The notes under the pieces: model-generated | Seen by the model: the letters and a program-made list of their open reading frames with translations, nothing else | Told to the model about the DNA's origin: nothing | Database searches by the model: none | From: Longimicrobiales bacterium | Lineage (GTDB): Bacteria; Gemmatimonadota; Gemmatimonadetes; Longimicrobiales; Gaopeijiaceae | Reading direction: 5' to 3' | NCBI GenBank assembly: GCA_958296005.1 | Contig: CATQHQ010000002.1 | Coordinates: 186,001 to 250,000, forward strand | DNA: 64,000 bases | Program-made: the position numbers and the translations under genes | Part shown: positions 47,604-55,432 of the stretch, piece after piece | How the letters are laid out: every line of letters starts with the position of its first letter | How positions within the stretch are numbered: position 1 is the stretch's first letter

Positions 47604-49726
47604 GACTGGGTGCCTGGGCGTTCCTGGCCGCGACAGCGCTACCGGCCGGCCAAGGCGCCGCCGCGTCCCTCCAGTCGCCGCCGACGGCCCAGCCGCGTCC
47701 CATCGAGCTGGAGGACTACTACCGCTTCAAGGACGCAGGGAGTCCGGCCCTGTCGCCCGACGGGTCGCAGGTGGCGTTCGTGGTGACCACCGTCGTCGAG
47801 GACGAGAATCGGCGCCGCACGGAGGTATGGCTGGCCCGCGCCGACGGCAGCCGCGAGCCGGTACGCCTGACGGACCCCGCCGCCAACGCCTCGTCGCCCC
47901 GCTGGAGCCCCGACGGACGCATGCTGTCGTATTCGGCCGACGGCCGCTGGTTCTTGCGGATCGACGACTCCCAGCCCGACCGCGGCGCCCTCGACCCACC
48001 GTTCCAGATCGAAGGCGTGGACGACGCGCCGGTGTTCAGTCCCGACGGCGAATGGATCGCCTTCGCGTCGCCCGTGTCTCCGCCGCCGGCTCCCGAGCGC
48101 GAGTACGCCTCCGAGTTCGAGCGCCGCACGGTCGAACGCTTCGACGGCCGCGACTACGACTGGATGAACTACCGCTTCGACAGAAGGGGATACTTGGCCG
48201 ACCCTCGCGACCCAGCGGCGACGCCGCCCAGGGAGGTCCACGTCGTACCGGCCACAGGCGGGGAGCCCCGGCGCCTAACGGAGCTTGGCGTGAACGCCGG
48301 CGGCTTGACGTGGAGCCCGGACGCCCGACGAATCGCCTTCGCGGCCGACGCCCACCAGCGCGACGAGCACAGCTACGAGCGGACCGACCTTTGGATCGCC
48401 GAGATCGACGGGTCCACCATCCGCCTCACCGACGACGAGTTCAACTACTCTTCGCCGTCATGGTCGCCAAGGGGGGACCAGATCGTGGCGCGGGGCGCGG
48501 AAGGACTCGACGTGGTCATTCGAGAAGCGCGGGACCGAGGCGCTCCCACGGACCTCTTCGTCTTCGATGCCGCGGACGGCGAGCAGCGTCGCAACCTGAC
48601 CGCCGAGTGGGACCTGATCCCGGGCGCGCCCGCGTGGGGACCGGACGGCCGCGTCTACTTCTCCGCCGGGGTCGGAGGCAACACGCACTTGTTCCGCGTG
48701 CACGCGTCCGGAGGCGCAGTCGAGCAGGTCACCCACGGCGACCGCCGCCTCTCTTCCTTCTCCTTCTCCGCCGACTTCTCCATCGTCGCCTTCCGAGCCA
48801 CGGACCCGGTGCGCCCTGGCGACGTGCGAGTCGCAACGCTTGCCTCCACGGGCGAAGCGCCCGCGGCGGCCGACGAAATGGCCGTCAGCGACGTGAACCG
48901 GGGCCTGCTTGCCCAGCTGGAGTTGTCGTCGCCCGAGCGCCTGCTCTTCGCCAGCGCCGACGGCACCGAGATCGAGGGCTGGATGCTGCCCGCCAGAGGG
49001 TACCGCAACGGAGCCGATGCCGGCGTCGGCGCCTTCCCCATGGTCCTCCAGATCCACGGCGGACCCCACGGCGCGTACGGCAACGACTTCTCCTTCGACC
49101 GGCAGCTGCTGGCCGCCAGCGGCTACATGGTGCTCTACGTCAACCCCCGGGCCTCCACCGGCTACGGCGAGGAGTTCCGCTGGGCGACCTGGGGCGGGTG
49201 GGGGTTCAAGGACTACGAGGACGTAATGGCGGGGGTCGACCACGCGATCGCTCGCTACGAGATCGACACCGACAGGATGGGCGTCACGGGCTACTCCTAC
49301 GGCGGCTTCCTGACCAACTGGATCATCACCCAGACCGGCAGATTCGCCGCGGCCGCGGCAGGCGCGTCGATCTCCAACTGGGTGAGCGACTACGGAGTCG
49401 CGGACATCCCCCGCACCAAGGAGAGCGAGTTCTTCGGACCGCCGTGGGAAGAGCAGGGGCTGGCGAACCTGTTGCGCTCGTCGCCGATCGTGCACGCCAA
49501 GGGAGTGACGACGCCGACCCTCTTCGTCCACGGCGAGTCGGACCACCGGGTGCCGATCGAAGAGGCGGAACAGATGTACGTGGCTCTGAAGAAGCAGGGC
49601 GTGCCGGCGCGCTTTGTCCGCTACCCCGAGTCCTACCACGGCGGCTGGACTCCCTGGCGCACGGTGCATCGCACGTGGGTTCAGCTGGAGTGGTGGAGGC
49701 AGTGGCTCGGCAGACCGGCCCTCTGA
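47600..49726 (+). CDS. Exported S9 family (acylaminoacyl/prolyl-oligopeptidase-type) serine peptidase
   Basis: The start is ATG 47600, within the ATGA overlap with the membrane-protein gene; the frame is open 210 codons upstream but overlaps real genes. It is 708 aa. Residues 1-22 form a signal peptide (FLAATALPAGQGAAA). Residues ~35-430 are a beta-propeller of PD40-like blades (LSPDGSQVAFV, WSPDGRML, FSPDGEWIAF, WSPDARRIAF). The catalytic domain has the triad Ser566 (GVTGYSYGGF), Asp648 (GESDHRVP) and His680 (SYHGGW). It should cleave short peptides in the periplasm, probably for peptide scavenging. The closest subfamily is S9C. It converges on the next gene, 13 nt away. Confidence 0.93.
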   Translation: MRLGAWAFLAATALPAGQGAAASLQSPPTAQPRPIELEDYYRFKDAGSPALSPDGSQVAFVVTTVVEDENRRRTEVWLARADGSREPVRLTDPAANASSPRWSPDGRMLSYSADGRWFLRIDDSQPDRGALDPPFQIEGVDDAPVFSPDGEWIAFASPVSPPPAPEREYASEFERRTVERFDGRDYDWMNYRFDRRGYLADPRDPAATPPREVHVVPATGGEPRRLTELGVNAGGLTWSPDARRIAFAADAHQRDEHSYERTDLWIAEIDGSTIRLTDDEFNYSSPSWSPRGDQIVARGAEGLDVVIREARDRGAPTDLFVFDAADGEQRRNLTAEWDLIPGAPAWGPDGRVYFSAGVGGNTHLFRVHASGGAVEQVTHGDRRLSSFSFSADFSIVAFRATDPVRPGDVRVATLASTGEAPAAADEMAVSDVNRGLLAQLELSSPERLLFASADGTEIEGWMLPARGYRNGADAGVGAFPMVLQIHGGPHGAYGNDFSFDRQLLAASGYMVLYVNPRASTGYGEEFRWATWGGWGFKDYEDVMAGVDHAIARYEIDTDRMGVTGYSYGGFLTNWIITQTGRFAAAAAGASISNWVSDYGVADIPRTKESEFFGPPWEEQGLANLLRSSPIVHAKGVTTPTLFVHGESDHRVPIEEAEQMYVALKKQGVPARFVRYPESYHGGWTPWRTVHRTWVQLEWWRQWLGRPAL

Positions 49727-49739
49727 CGACGCTCGGTCG

Positions 49740-50147
49740 CTACGCCCCTCCACCGATCAGGTCGTGAACCCGCTGGGCTCGGTACGCTTGGCCGACCCAG
49801 CGGCTCACGCTGGCCCGGGACATCGGCTCGACTTCGGCGGCAAGGGCGGCCAAGCTGCTCCACAGGAGGGTGGCCAGCCGATTTCGGTCGGGAGCGTCGG
49901 AGGCCGACGTGAGCACGATCCAGCTGTCCAGCGGCTCGGGGTTCCGGGCTTCGTTGATGGCGTCGGGCTTCAACTCCAACAGCAGGAACCGGTCGTCCGC
50001 CGCCCGCAGCTGGGACCGAAGCTTGGTTCGGGTGAACCGCATGGAGGGCTTCAGACGGCGCAGCTCGGCCAGCAGCCGCGACTCCGGGAGGGCGCCCGGA
50101 CCGCAACGGCGCAGGATCTCCACGATGCTCTCGGTTGTCCGAACCAT
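49740..50147 (-). CDS. Conserved hypothetical protein with helix-turn-helix-like N-terminus, 135 aa
   Basis: ATG 50147 has GGAGA at proper distance (minus strand). Residues ~6-60 look like a winged helix: VEILRRCGPGALPESRLLAELRR, then MRFTRTKLRSQLRAADDRFLLLE with a basic second helix and a hairpin. The C-terminal half is helical and ends MSRASVSRWVGQAYRAQR. There is no signal peptide or membrane segment. It could be a small DNA-binding protein, but the family is not recognised. It is divergent from yqeY; the 152-nt gap between them must hold promoters for both. Confidence 0.7.
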   Translation of the reverse strand: MVRTTESIVEILRRCGPGALPESRLLAELRRLKPSMRFTRTKLRSQLRAADDRFLLLELKPDAINEARNPEPLDSWIVLTSASDAPDRNRLATLLWSSLAALAAEVEPMSRASVSRWVGQAYRAQRVHDLIGGGA

Positions 50148-50299
50148 GGTATTCTCCGGGCGAATGGGACGACGCTTCAGAGGCGGAAAGCGCGAAAGGG
50201 GGATTCGACCCTAACGAACGATCCTCGCCGGACAAAGACCCGCGGGCGGCGGCGTCGGCGGTTTGGGCTACACTTCCAGGACCAGGGAAAGGAGGAGCA

Positions 50300-50737
50300 G
50301 TGAGCGAGTTGCTGCAGGACCGACTCCGGTCCGACCTGAACGGAGCGCGACGGACCCGGGACAAGGCGCGAACCCTCGTCCTCTCCACGACGCTCGCGGA
50401 GGTCAGGAACCGGGAGATCGCCGCCGGAGCCCCTCTGGACGACGAAGGGGTGCGGGGCGTTCTGGCCAAGGCGATCAAGCAGCGCAAGGACGCGGCCGGC
50501 CAGATGCGGAAGGGAGGCCGCCCCGAGCTGGCCGAGACCGAGGAGGCGCAGGCGCGGCTCCTCCAGGGGTACTTGCCGCCGGAGCTGACGGAGGACGACG
50601 TGCGGGGGTTCGTCCGGGAGATCGTGGAGGGAGGAGCGAGCCAGATCGGCGCGGTCATGTCCGCGCTGATGCCCCGCGTTCGGGGACGCTTCGACGGCAA
50701 GACCGCCTCCCGGATCGTTCGGGAGGAGCTGGGGTAG
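50300..50737 (+). CDS. yqeY: GatB/YqeY domain-containing protein
   Basis: The start is GTG 50300 with GGAGGAG right upstream; the 55-codon upstream extension has no family similarity and is rejected. It is 145 aa, the usual length. Diagnostic segments: LLQDRLRSDLNGARRTRDKAR, LVLSTTLAEVRNREI, VLAKAIKQRKDAA, AQARLLQGYLPPELTEDDV and GQIGAVM-like SQIGAVMSALMPR. YqeY resembles the C-terminal tRNA-binding tail of GatB and is proposed to act on tRNA. It is commonly found next to rpsU and dnaG; rpsU is absent here. It is the first gene of the long plus-strand operon; mutS2 begins right after the stop. Confidence 0.92.
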   Translation: MSELLQDRLRSDLNGARRTRDKARTLVLSTTLAEVRNREIAAGAPLDDEGVRGVLAKAIKQRKDAAGQMRKGGRPELAETEEAQARLLQGYLPPELTEDDVRGFVREIVEGGASQIGAVMSALMPRVRGRFDGKTASRIVREELG

Positions 50738-52867
50738 GTGTTGCGGCGCGCCCTCCGGGTCCTGGAGTTCGAGAAGGTCTTGGAGCACGCCGCCGGCTTC
50801 GCCTCCACGAGCGGAGGGAAGGAGGCGGTGCGAACGCTGGCGCCTGCCACGGACCCGGCCGTCGTTCGCGTCCGCTTGGCCGCCACTGCGGAGGTCGTCG
50901 ACTTCCTGGCGACGCGCCCCGATTGGTTCTTCCCCGAGCTTCCGAACCCCGCGCCGTCGCTGGAGCGCCTGGCCCTCGAGGGGTCGGTCCTCGACCCGGG
51001 AGAGCTCTACCGGCTGAGCGCGCTCCTGGCCGCAGGGCGAGTGCTGGCCCGCTCCCTGGCCACCGAACCCCGGGGGCAGTTCCCCGCCCTCGACGCCTTG
51101 GCCGCCAACCTGACGGAGGAGCCCGCCTTGCAAGCCGCCCTCGGCCGCGCCGTGGACCGGGAGGGCAGGGTGCTGGACTCGGCCAGCCGGGAGCTGGCGC
51201 GCATCCGGAACAGCCTCGCGGGCGCCCACAACCGGGTTGTGGCCCATGTGGAGTCGATCCTGGCGGGCGTGAGAGAGGCCCACCGGGTCCCGGGCGCGTC
51301 GATCACGATCCGGGAGGGGCGCTACGTGATCCCGATCCGGCGGGAGGGGAAGCGCGCGCTGGGCGGATACGTTCACGACGAGTCGGCTACCGGCGCCACG
51401 GTGTACGTCGAGCCCCCGAGCGCGATCTCGATGATGAACCGGATCCGCGAGCTGCAGCGCGCCGAGGCGCGGGAGGTTCAGCGGGTGCTCCGGGAGCTCA
51501 CCGAGCGCTGCCGTGCTGTCGTGGCGCCGATGACCCGCTCATTCCACGCCCTGGTGGAGATCGACCAGCGGGTTGCCCTGGCGCGCGCGGCCCGCAGCTG
51601 GGACGGCTCTGCCCCGGAGGTGGCTGAGTGGCCCAAGGCAGGCGACCCGCCGACGTCAGACCGGCCGCTGCTGGCGGTCCGCGCGGGCCGCCACCCCCTT
51701 CTCGTCGCGGCGGGAGCGAACCCCGTACCGTTCGACGTGGCGCTGGACCCGGACGAGGGAGTCGTGGTGGTGACGGGTCCCAACGCTGGCGGCAAGACCG
51801 TCTTCCTCAAGTCCGTGGGACTCGCGTCGGCCCTGGCCCAGTCGGGGGCGATCCCGCCAGTTGGGCCCGGCACCCGTCTCCCCGTCTTCGACTCCTTCTT
51901 CGCCGACGTAGGCGACCAGCAATCGATCGCCGACAGCCTGTCCACCTTCTCCGCCCACCTGCGGAACTTGAAGGAGACGCTGGAGGGCGCCGGCCCTCGT
52001 TCCCTCGTGCTGGTGGACGAACCCGGCACCGGCACGGACCCCAAGGAAGGCGAGGCGCTGGGCCGGGCATTGGTCGAAACCCTGGCCGATCTCGGGTGCA
52101 CCGCGGTGGTCACCTCCCACTTGGGCGCTCTCAAGCGGCTGGCGGCGCCGGGCAACCGAATCGTGAACGCTTCGCTGGAGTTCGACGCGGATCGACTGAT
52201 GCCGACATATCGCTTCGTCAAGGGCAGGCCGGGACGCAGCTACGGTCTCTCGATCGCCCGTGGGCTGAGGTTCCCCACCCACGTCGTGGACTTGGCGGAG
52301 AGGTACCGGGACCGAGCCGAAGCCCGCCTCGACGACCTCCTGGCGAGCTTGGAGGAGAAGGAGCGGGAGGCCGTCCGGCTGGCCGACGAAGCGGAGCGCG
52401 AGCGGGCGCGGGCGGCTGCGCTGCGGACCAAGATGGAGAGCGGGACGGCCGAGCTCCAGGAACGGGAGCAGGCTCACGCCGCGAAGTCGAAGGTGGAGGC
52501 GCGGAGGATGCTGCTCGAGGCCCGGCGCGAGGTCGAGGAGGCGATCGCCAAGCTGGAGGAGCAGGTTCGGGAGGGAGCGGCGCTGGAGGAAGCCGCTCGG
52601 AGCGCGCGCCGGAGGGTGGAAGAGGCCGCCCGGCGCCTGGACGTGTCAGACCGCCGCGACAAGGCCAAGGCGGGACGGGGCCGACCCCTGGACGCGCCCG
52701 ATCGGGCAGGCGGCCAGCGTCCGCTGGGTCCTGGCGCCCAGGTCCGCCTCGCTGGGTCCGGCGCCACGGGCGTTCTGGTCGCACTGGAGAACGGGCGGGC
52801 CGTAGTCGATGTGGGCGGGGTCCGAATGAGGGTCGCCCCCCGGTTGCTGTCGGAGATCGCGAGTTGA
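50738..52867 (+). CDS. mutS2: MutS2-family ATPase lacking a C-terminal Smr domain
   Basis: GTG 50738 follows the yqeY TAG with no gap, and GGGAGGAG lies ~10 nt upstream. The 709-aa protein has the MutS2 clamp/lever region with VIPIRREGKRALGGYVHDES, Walker A GPNAGGKT at 347-354, ABC signature DSLSTFSAHL and Walker B LVLVDEPGTGTDP. A long coiled coil rich in Glu/Arg follows (~530-640), then a KOW-like segment ending RVAPRLLSEIAS. Bacterial MutS2 usually continues into an Smr nuclease domain (~780 aa in total), which is missing. MutS2 acts on branched DNA or rescues collided ribosomes; loss of Smr suggests a non-nucleolytic role. The stop overlaps the dnaG start. Confidence 0.92.
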   Translation: MLRRALRVLEFEKVLEHAAGFASTSGGKEAVRTLAPATDPAVVRVRLAATAEVVDFLATRPDWFFPELPNPAPSLERLALEGSVLDPGELYRLSALLAAGRVLARSLATEPRGQFPALDALAANLTEEPALQAALGRAVDREGRVLDSASRELARIRNSLAGAHNRVVAHVESILAGVREAHRVPGASITIREGRYVIPIRREGKRALGGYVHDESATGATVYVEPPSAISMMNRIRELQRAEAREVQRVLRELTERCRAVVAPMTRSFHALVEIDQRVALARAARSWDGSAPEVAEWPKAGDPPTSDRPLLAVRAGRHPLLVAAGANPVPFDVALDPDEGVVVVTGPNAGGKTVFLKSVGLASALAQSGAIPPVGPGTRLPVFDSFFADVGDQQSIADSLSTFSAHLRNLKETLEGAGPRSLVLVDEPGTGTDPKEGEALGRALVETLADLGCTAVVTSHLGALKRLAAPGNRIVNASLEFDADRLMPTYRFVKGRPGRSYGLSIARGLRFPTHVVDLAERYRDRAEARLDDLLASLEEKEREAVRLADEAERERARAAALRTKMESGTAELQEREQAHAAKSKVEARRMLLEARREVEEAIAKLEEQVREGAALEEAARSARRRVEEAARRLDVSDRRDKAKAGRGRPLDAPDRAGGQRPLGPGAQVRLAGSGATGVLVALENGRAVVDVGGVRMRVAPRLLSEIAS

Positions 52868-54645
52868 TCCCCGACACCGTGGTGGAGGAAGTGCGGGCAC
52901 GGGCCGACATCGTCGGGGTCATCGGCGAGTTCGTGCAGCTCAAGAAGGCCGGCAAGGAGTTCAAGGGACTCAGTCCCTTCAAGAACGAGCGCACGCCGTC
53001 GTTCTACGTCGTTCCGGCGAAGGGGTTCTTCAAGGACTTCTCGTCGGGCGAGTCGGGGGACGTCTTTCACTTCCTCATGAAGCACCAAGGAATGAGCTTC
53101 GTCGACGCCGTCAAGTACGTGGGCGCCCGCAGCGGCGTGGACGTGCGGGAGACCCGGGGGCGGCGCCCCGACGACCTGTTGCGTCCGTACCGGGAGGTCG
53201 TCGCCTTCGCCAACGCCTTCTTCCAGGAGCGCCTCTGGGAGTGGGAGGGCGGCGCAGGAGCCCGCGAATACCTCAAGGGGCGGGGCATCGAGCGCGCGAC
53301 CGCCGAGGAGTTCGGCCTCGGCTACGCACCAGACGAGTGGCGGACCTTCTGCGACGTTGCGGCGGTCCACGGCTTGGACGAAAATATCATCACAGAGACG
53401 GGACTTGTCAAGATAAGCGACAAGCACGACAAGCCCTACGACGCGTTTCGAGACAGGATCACCTTTCCCATCGAGTCCGAAGCGGGACGAGTCCTGGGCT
53501 TTGGCGGACGGCTTGTGGGCGCTCACCGAAAGGGGCTGCCGAAGTATCTCAACTCGCCCGAGAGCCCCTTGTTCCGCAAGGGCGAGGTCCTTTACGGGAT
53601 AGGCCGCGCCAAGAACCATCTCCGCCGCGAAGGGGCTTCGCTGCTGGTGGAGGGCTACATGGACGTGGTGTCGTTGGCCGCGGTGGGGATCCGCAACGCC
53701 GTCGCGCCGTTGGGAACCGCACTTACCGAACAGCAGGCCGACATCCTGAGTCGCTACGCGAAGGAAGTGCGACTGATCTTCGACAGCGACCCCGCCGGGC
53801 TGCGCGCCACCTTCCGGGCCGCGGACATCCTGCTGAGCCGGGGGCTGCATCCGTCGGTGGTCACCCTTCCCAAGGGCGAGGATCCGGACTCGGTTGCCCG
53901 CTCCGGGGGCGAGGAGGCGATCCGGGGGTTCCTGCGCCAGTCGGTGGATGTGCTGGACCGCAAGATCGGCATCCTGGAGGAGCGGGACTGGTTCTCCTCG
54001 ATCGAGAAGACCCGGAACGCGCTGGACCGGCTGCTCCCCACCCTGCGGGCGGTGCGGGACCCCCAGCTGCGGGACATCTACCTGGCCCGGGTGGCGGAAC
54101 GCACGGAGGTCCGCCGGGAGACGCTGGAAGCCGAGCTGCAGCCCGTCGCGACGCCTCGCCGAAGCACGGCTCGCGCGACGCCTCGCCGTCCTGCCCCCAA
54201 GGTCCACGGACGAGGGCCGGAGCGGACGTTGCTGCTCCTCCTCCTTCACGACCGGAAGTGGGTCGAGCCCGCGTCCGAGAGAATCGGCCCGGCGGACTTG
54301 GAGGATCGTACCTTGCGTGCCATCTTCGAGATGCTGTTGGACGATCTGGAGTTGCGGTCGCCGCCCGAGGGGGCCGATCCGGCGGTGGTTCGACGGTTCG
54401 AGGAGCTCATGGCCGACAAGGAGGACACCGATCCATCGGAGAGACTCTTCGCGGACGCAGTGGCGCAGATACTGACGTCCGGAATGGACCGTCGGCTTGA
54501 CGTCCTCGATCGGAAGATCGGGGACGCCCGGGACGATGCGAGGAAACTGGAACTGATGGCGGAGAAGGACCGATTGAGGCGCGAGAAGCTGGATCTGGGC
54601 GTCGACTGGCGCAGGGCGGCCGTTCGTCGAAGCCCCTCTTCATGA
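52864..54645 (+). CDS. dnaG: DNA primase DnaG with degenerate zinc-finger ligands
   Basis: The start is TTG 52864 in a TTGA overlap with the mutS2 stop; GGAG is 8 nt upstream, and the protein opens IPDTVVEEVRARADIV like other primases. It is 593 aa. The N-terminal CHC2 region aligns well (GLSPFKNERTPSF, then FFKDFSSGESG), but the four zinc ligands Cys, His, Cys, Cys are Ser37, Lys40, Asp58 and Ser61. The catalytic TOPRIM centre is intact: Glu263 in LLVEGYMD, and Asp307/Asp309 in FDSDPAG. The C-terminal helicase-binding region is present. It synthesises RNA primers at the replication fork. Recognition of template without zinc is the unusual point. Confidence 0.95.
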   Translation: MIPDTVVEEVRARADIVGVIGEFVQLKKAGKEFKGLSPFKNERTPSFYVVPAKGFFKDFSSGESGDVFHFLMKHQGMSFVDAVKYVGARSGVDVRETRGRRPDDLLRPYREVVAFANAFFQERLWEWEGGAGAREYLKGRGIERATAEEFGLGYAPDEWRTFCDVAAVHGLDENIITETGLVKISDKHDKPYDAFRDRITFPIESEAGRVLGFGGRLVGAHRKGLPKYLNSPESPLFRKGEVLYGIGRAKNHLRREGASLLVEGYMDVVSLAAVGIRNAVAPLGTALTEQQADILSRYAKEVRLIFDSDPAGLRATFRAADILLSRGLHPSVVTLPKGEDPDSVARSGGEEAIRGFLRQSVDVLDRKIGILEERDWFSSIEKTRNALDRLLPTLRAVRDPQLRDIYLARVAERTEVRRETLEAELQPVATPRRSTARATPRRPAPKVHGRGPERTLLLLLLHDRKWVEPASERIGPADLEDRTLRAIFEMLLDDLELRSPPEGADPAVVRRFEELMADKEDTDPSERLFADAVAQILTSGMDRRLDVLDRKIGDARDDARKLELMAEKDRLRREKLDLGVDWRRAAVRRSPSS

Positions 54646-54673
54646 ACACCTCAAGCAAGGGAGAAGGGACATA

Positions 54674-55432
54674 GTGACGGCGGACGCAGATCCGATTTCA
54701 AGCCGGTTGCAGGACTTGCAGACCATCGACAGCCGGATCCGCCAAGCCCGCGAACGAGTCGCTTCCTTCGACCCGCCGCTCAGGGAGGTGGTGGAGTCGG
54801 CGGAGGAGCTGGCTGCGGAGGCCGACGCCACGGCCAAGCGGGTTCAGGATCTTCGTCTGGAGGAGCGGCGGCTGTGTCGGTCCGCCGAGGATAAGCGCGC
54901 GAGGATGAGCCGCTTGGAGGACCGCCTCGACAACGTCCGAACCGTCCAACAGGAAGAGGCGGTGCAGACGGAGCTGGGGATGTTGCGGCGGGTCGTGGAC
55001 TCGGAAGAGCAGGACGTGGTCAACCTGCTGGATCAGATCGAGCGCCTCGGGGAGCGGATGGAAGCCCAGCAGTCGGCCTCGGAGGAGGCGCGGGCGGCCG
55101 TCGAGCCCCGAAGGAAGGAGCTCCTTGCGGAACGGGCCGCGGCTCAGTCCGAGTTGGATGCGCTGGCGCAGCGACGCGAGGAGGCCGCCTCGGCCGTTGA
55201 TCCGCGCTTCCGCCGCGTGTACGAGAACCTGGCCCGCGGAGGCCGACGGGCGGCTGTCGCGCCGATGACCGAGGACGGCGCCTGCGGCGCGTGCTTCTCA
55301 GTGATCCCGCTCCAGCTCCAGAACGAGATCCGGACCACGGCGCCGCTGGTCCTCTGCGAAGCCTGCGGCATCATCGTAACCGTGCCGGACGCGGCCGAGG
55401 AAGAGCCCGAACAGGACGCCGAACCGAGATGA
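54674..55432 (+). CDS. Coiled-coil protein with C4 zinc ribbon (zf-RING_7 / CdsZ-like)
   Basis: It starts at GTG 54674 with GAGAAGGGA upstream, 28 nt after dnaG. Residues ~5-175 are an almost continuous charged coiled coil (LQTIDSRIRQARERV, then VQQEEAVQTELGMLRRVV). The C-terminal domain has two CxxC knuckles, ACGACF and LCEACGIIV, around a VIPLQLQNEI segment, the layout of PF02591. Homologues have been linked to flagellar assembly, nucleic acid contact or cell-size control, without a single agreed role. The stop overlaps the recJ ATG (ATGA). Confidence 0.88.
   Translation: MTADADPISSRLQDLQTIDSRIRQARERVASFDPPLREVVESAEELAAEADATAKRVQDLRLEERRLCRSAEDKRARMSRLEDRLDNVRTVQQEEAVQTELGMLRRVVDSEEQDVVNLLDQIERLGERMEAQQSASEEARAAVEPRRKELLAERAAAQSELDALAQRREEAASAVDPRFRRVYENLARGGRRAAVAPMTEDGACGACFSVIPLQLQNEIRTTAPLVLCEACGIIVTVPDAAEEEPEQDAEPR

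Noticed and set aside
50135..50299. Possible rpsU or leader peptide before yqeY
   Set aside because: The frame reads an acidic, Pro/Ser-rich string unlike S21 and lacks its own ribosome site. The GTG at 50300 has a strong one.
51628..52863. N-terminal extension of the DnaG frame
   Set aside because: It lies inside mutS2 in another frame and is Gly/Arg-rich without motifs. DnaG homology starts exactly at 52864.
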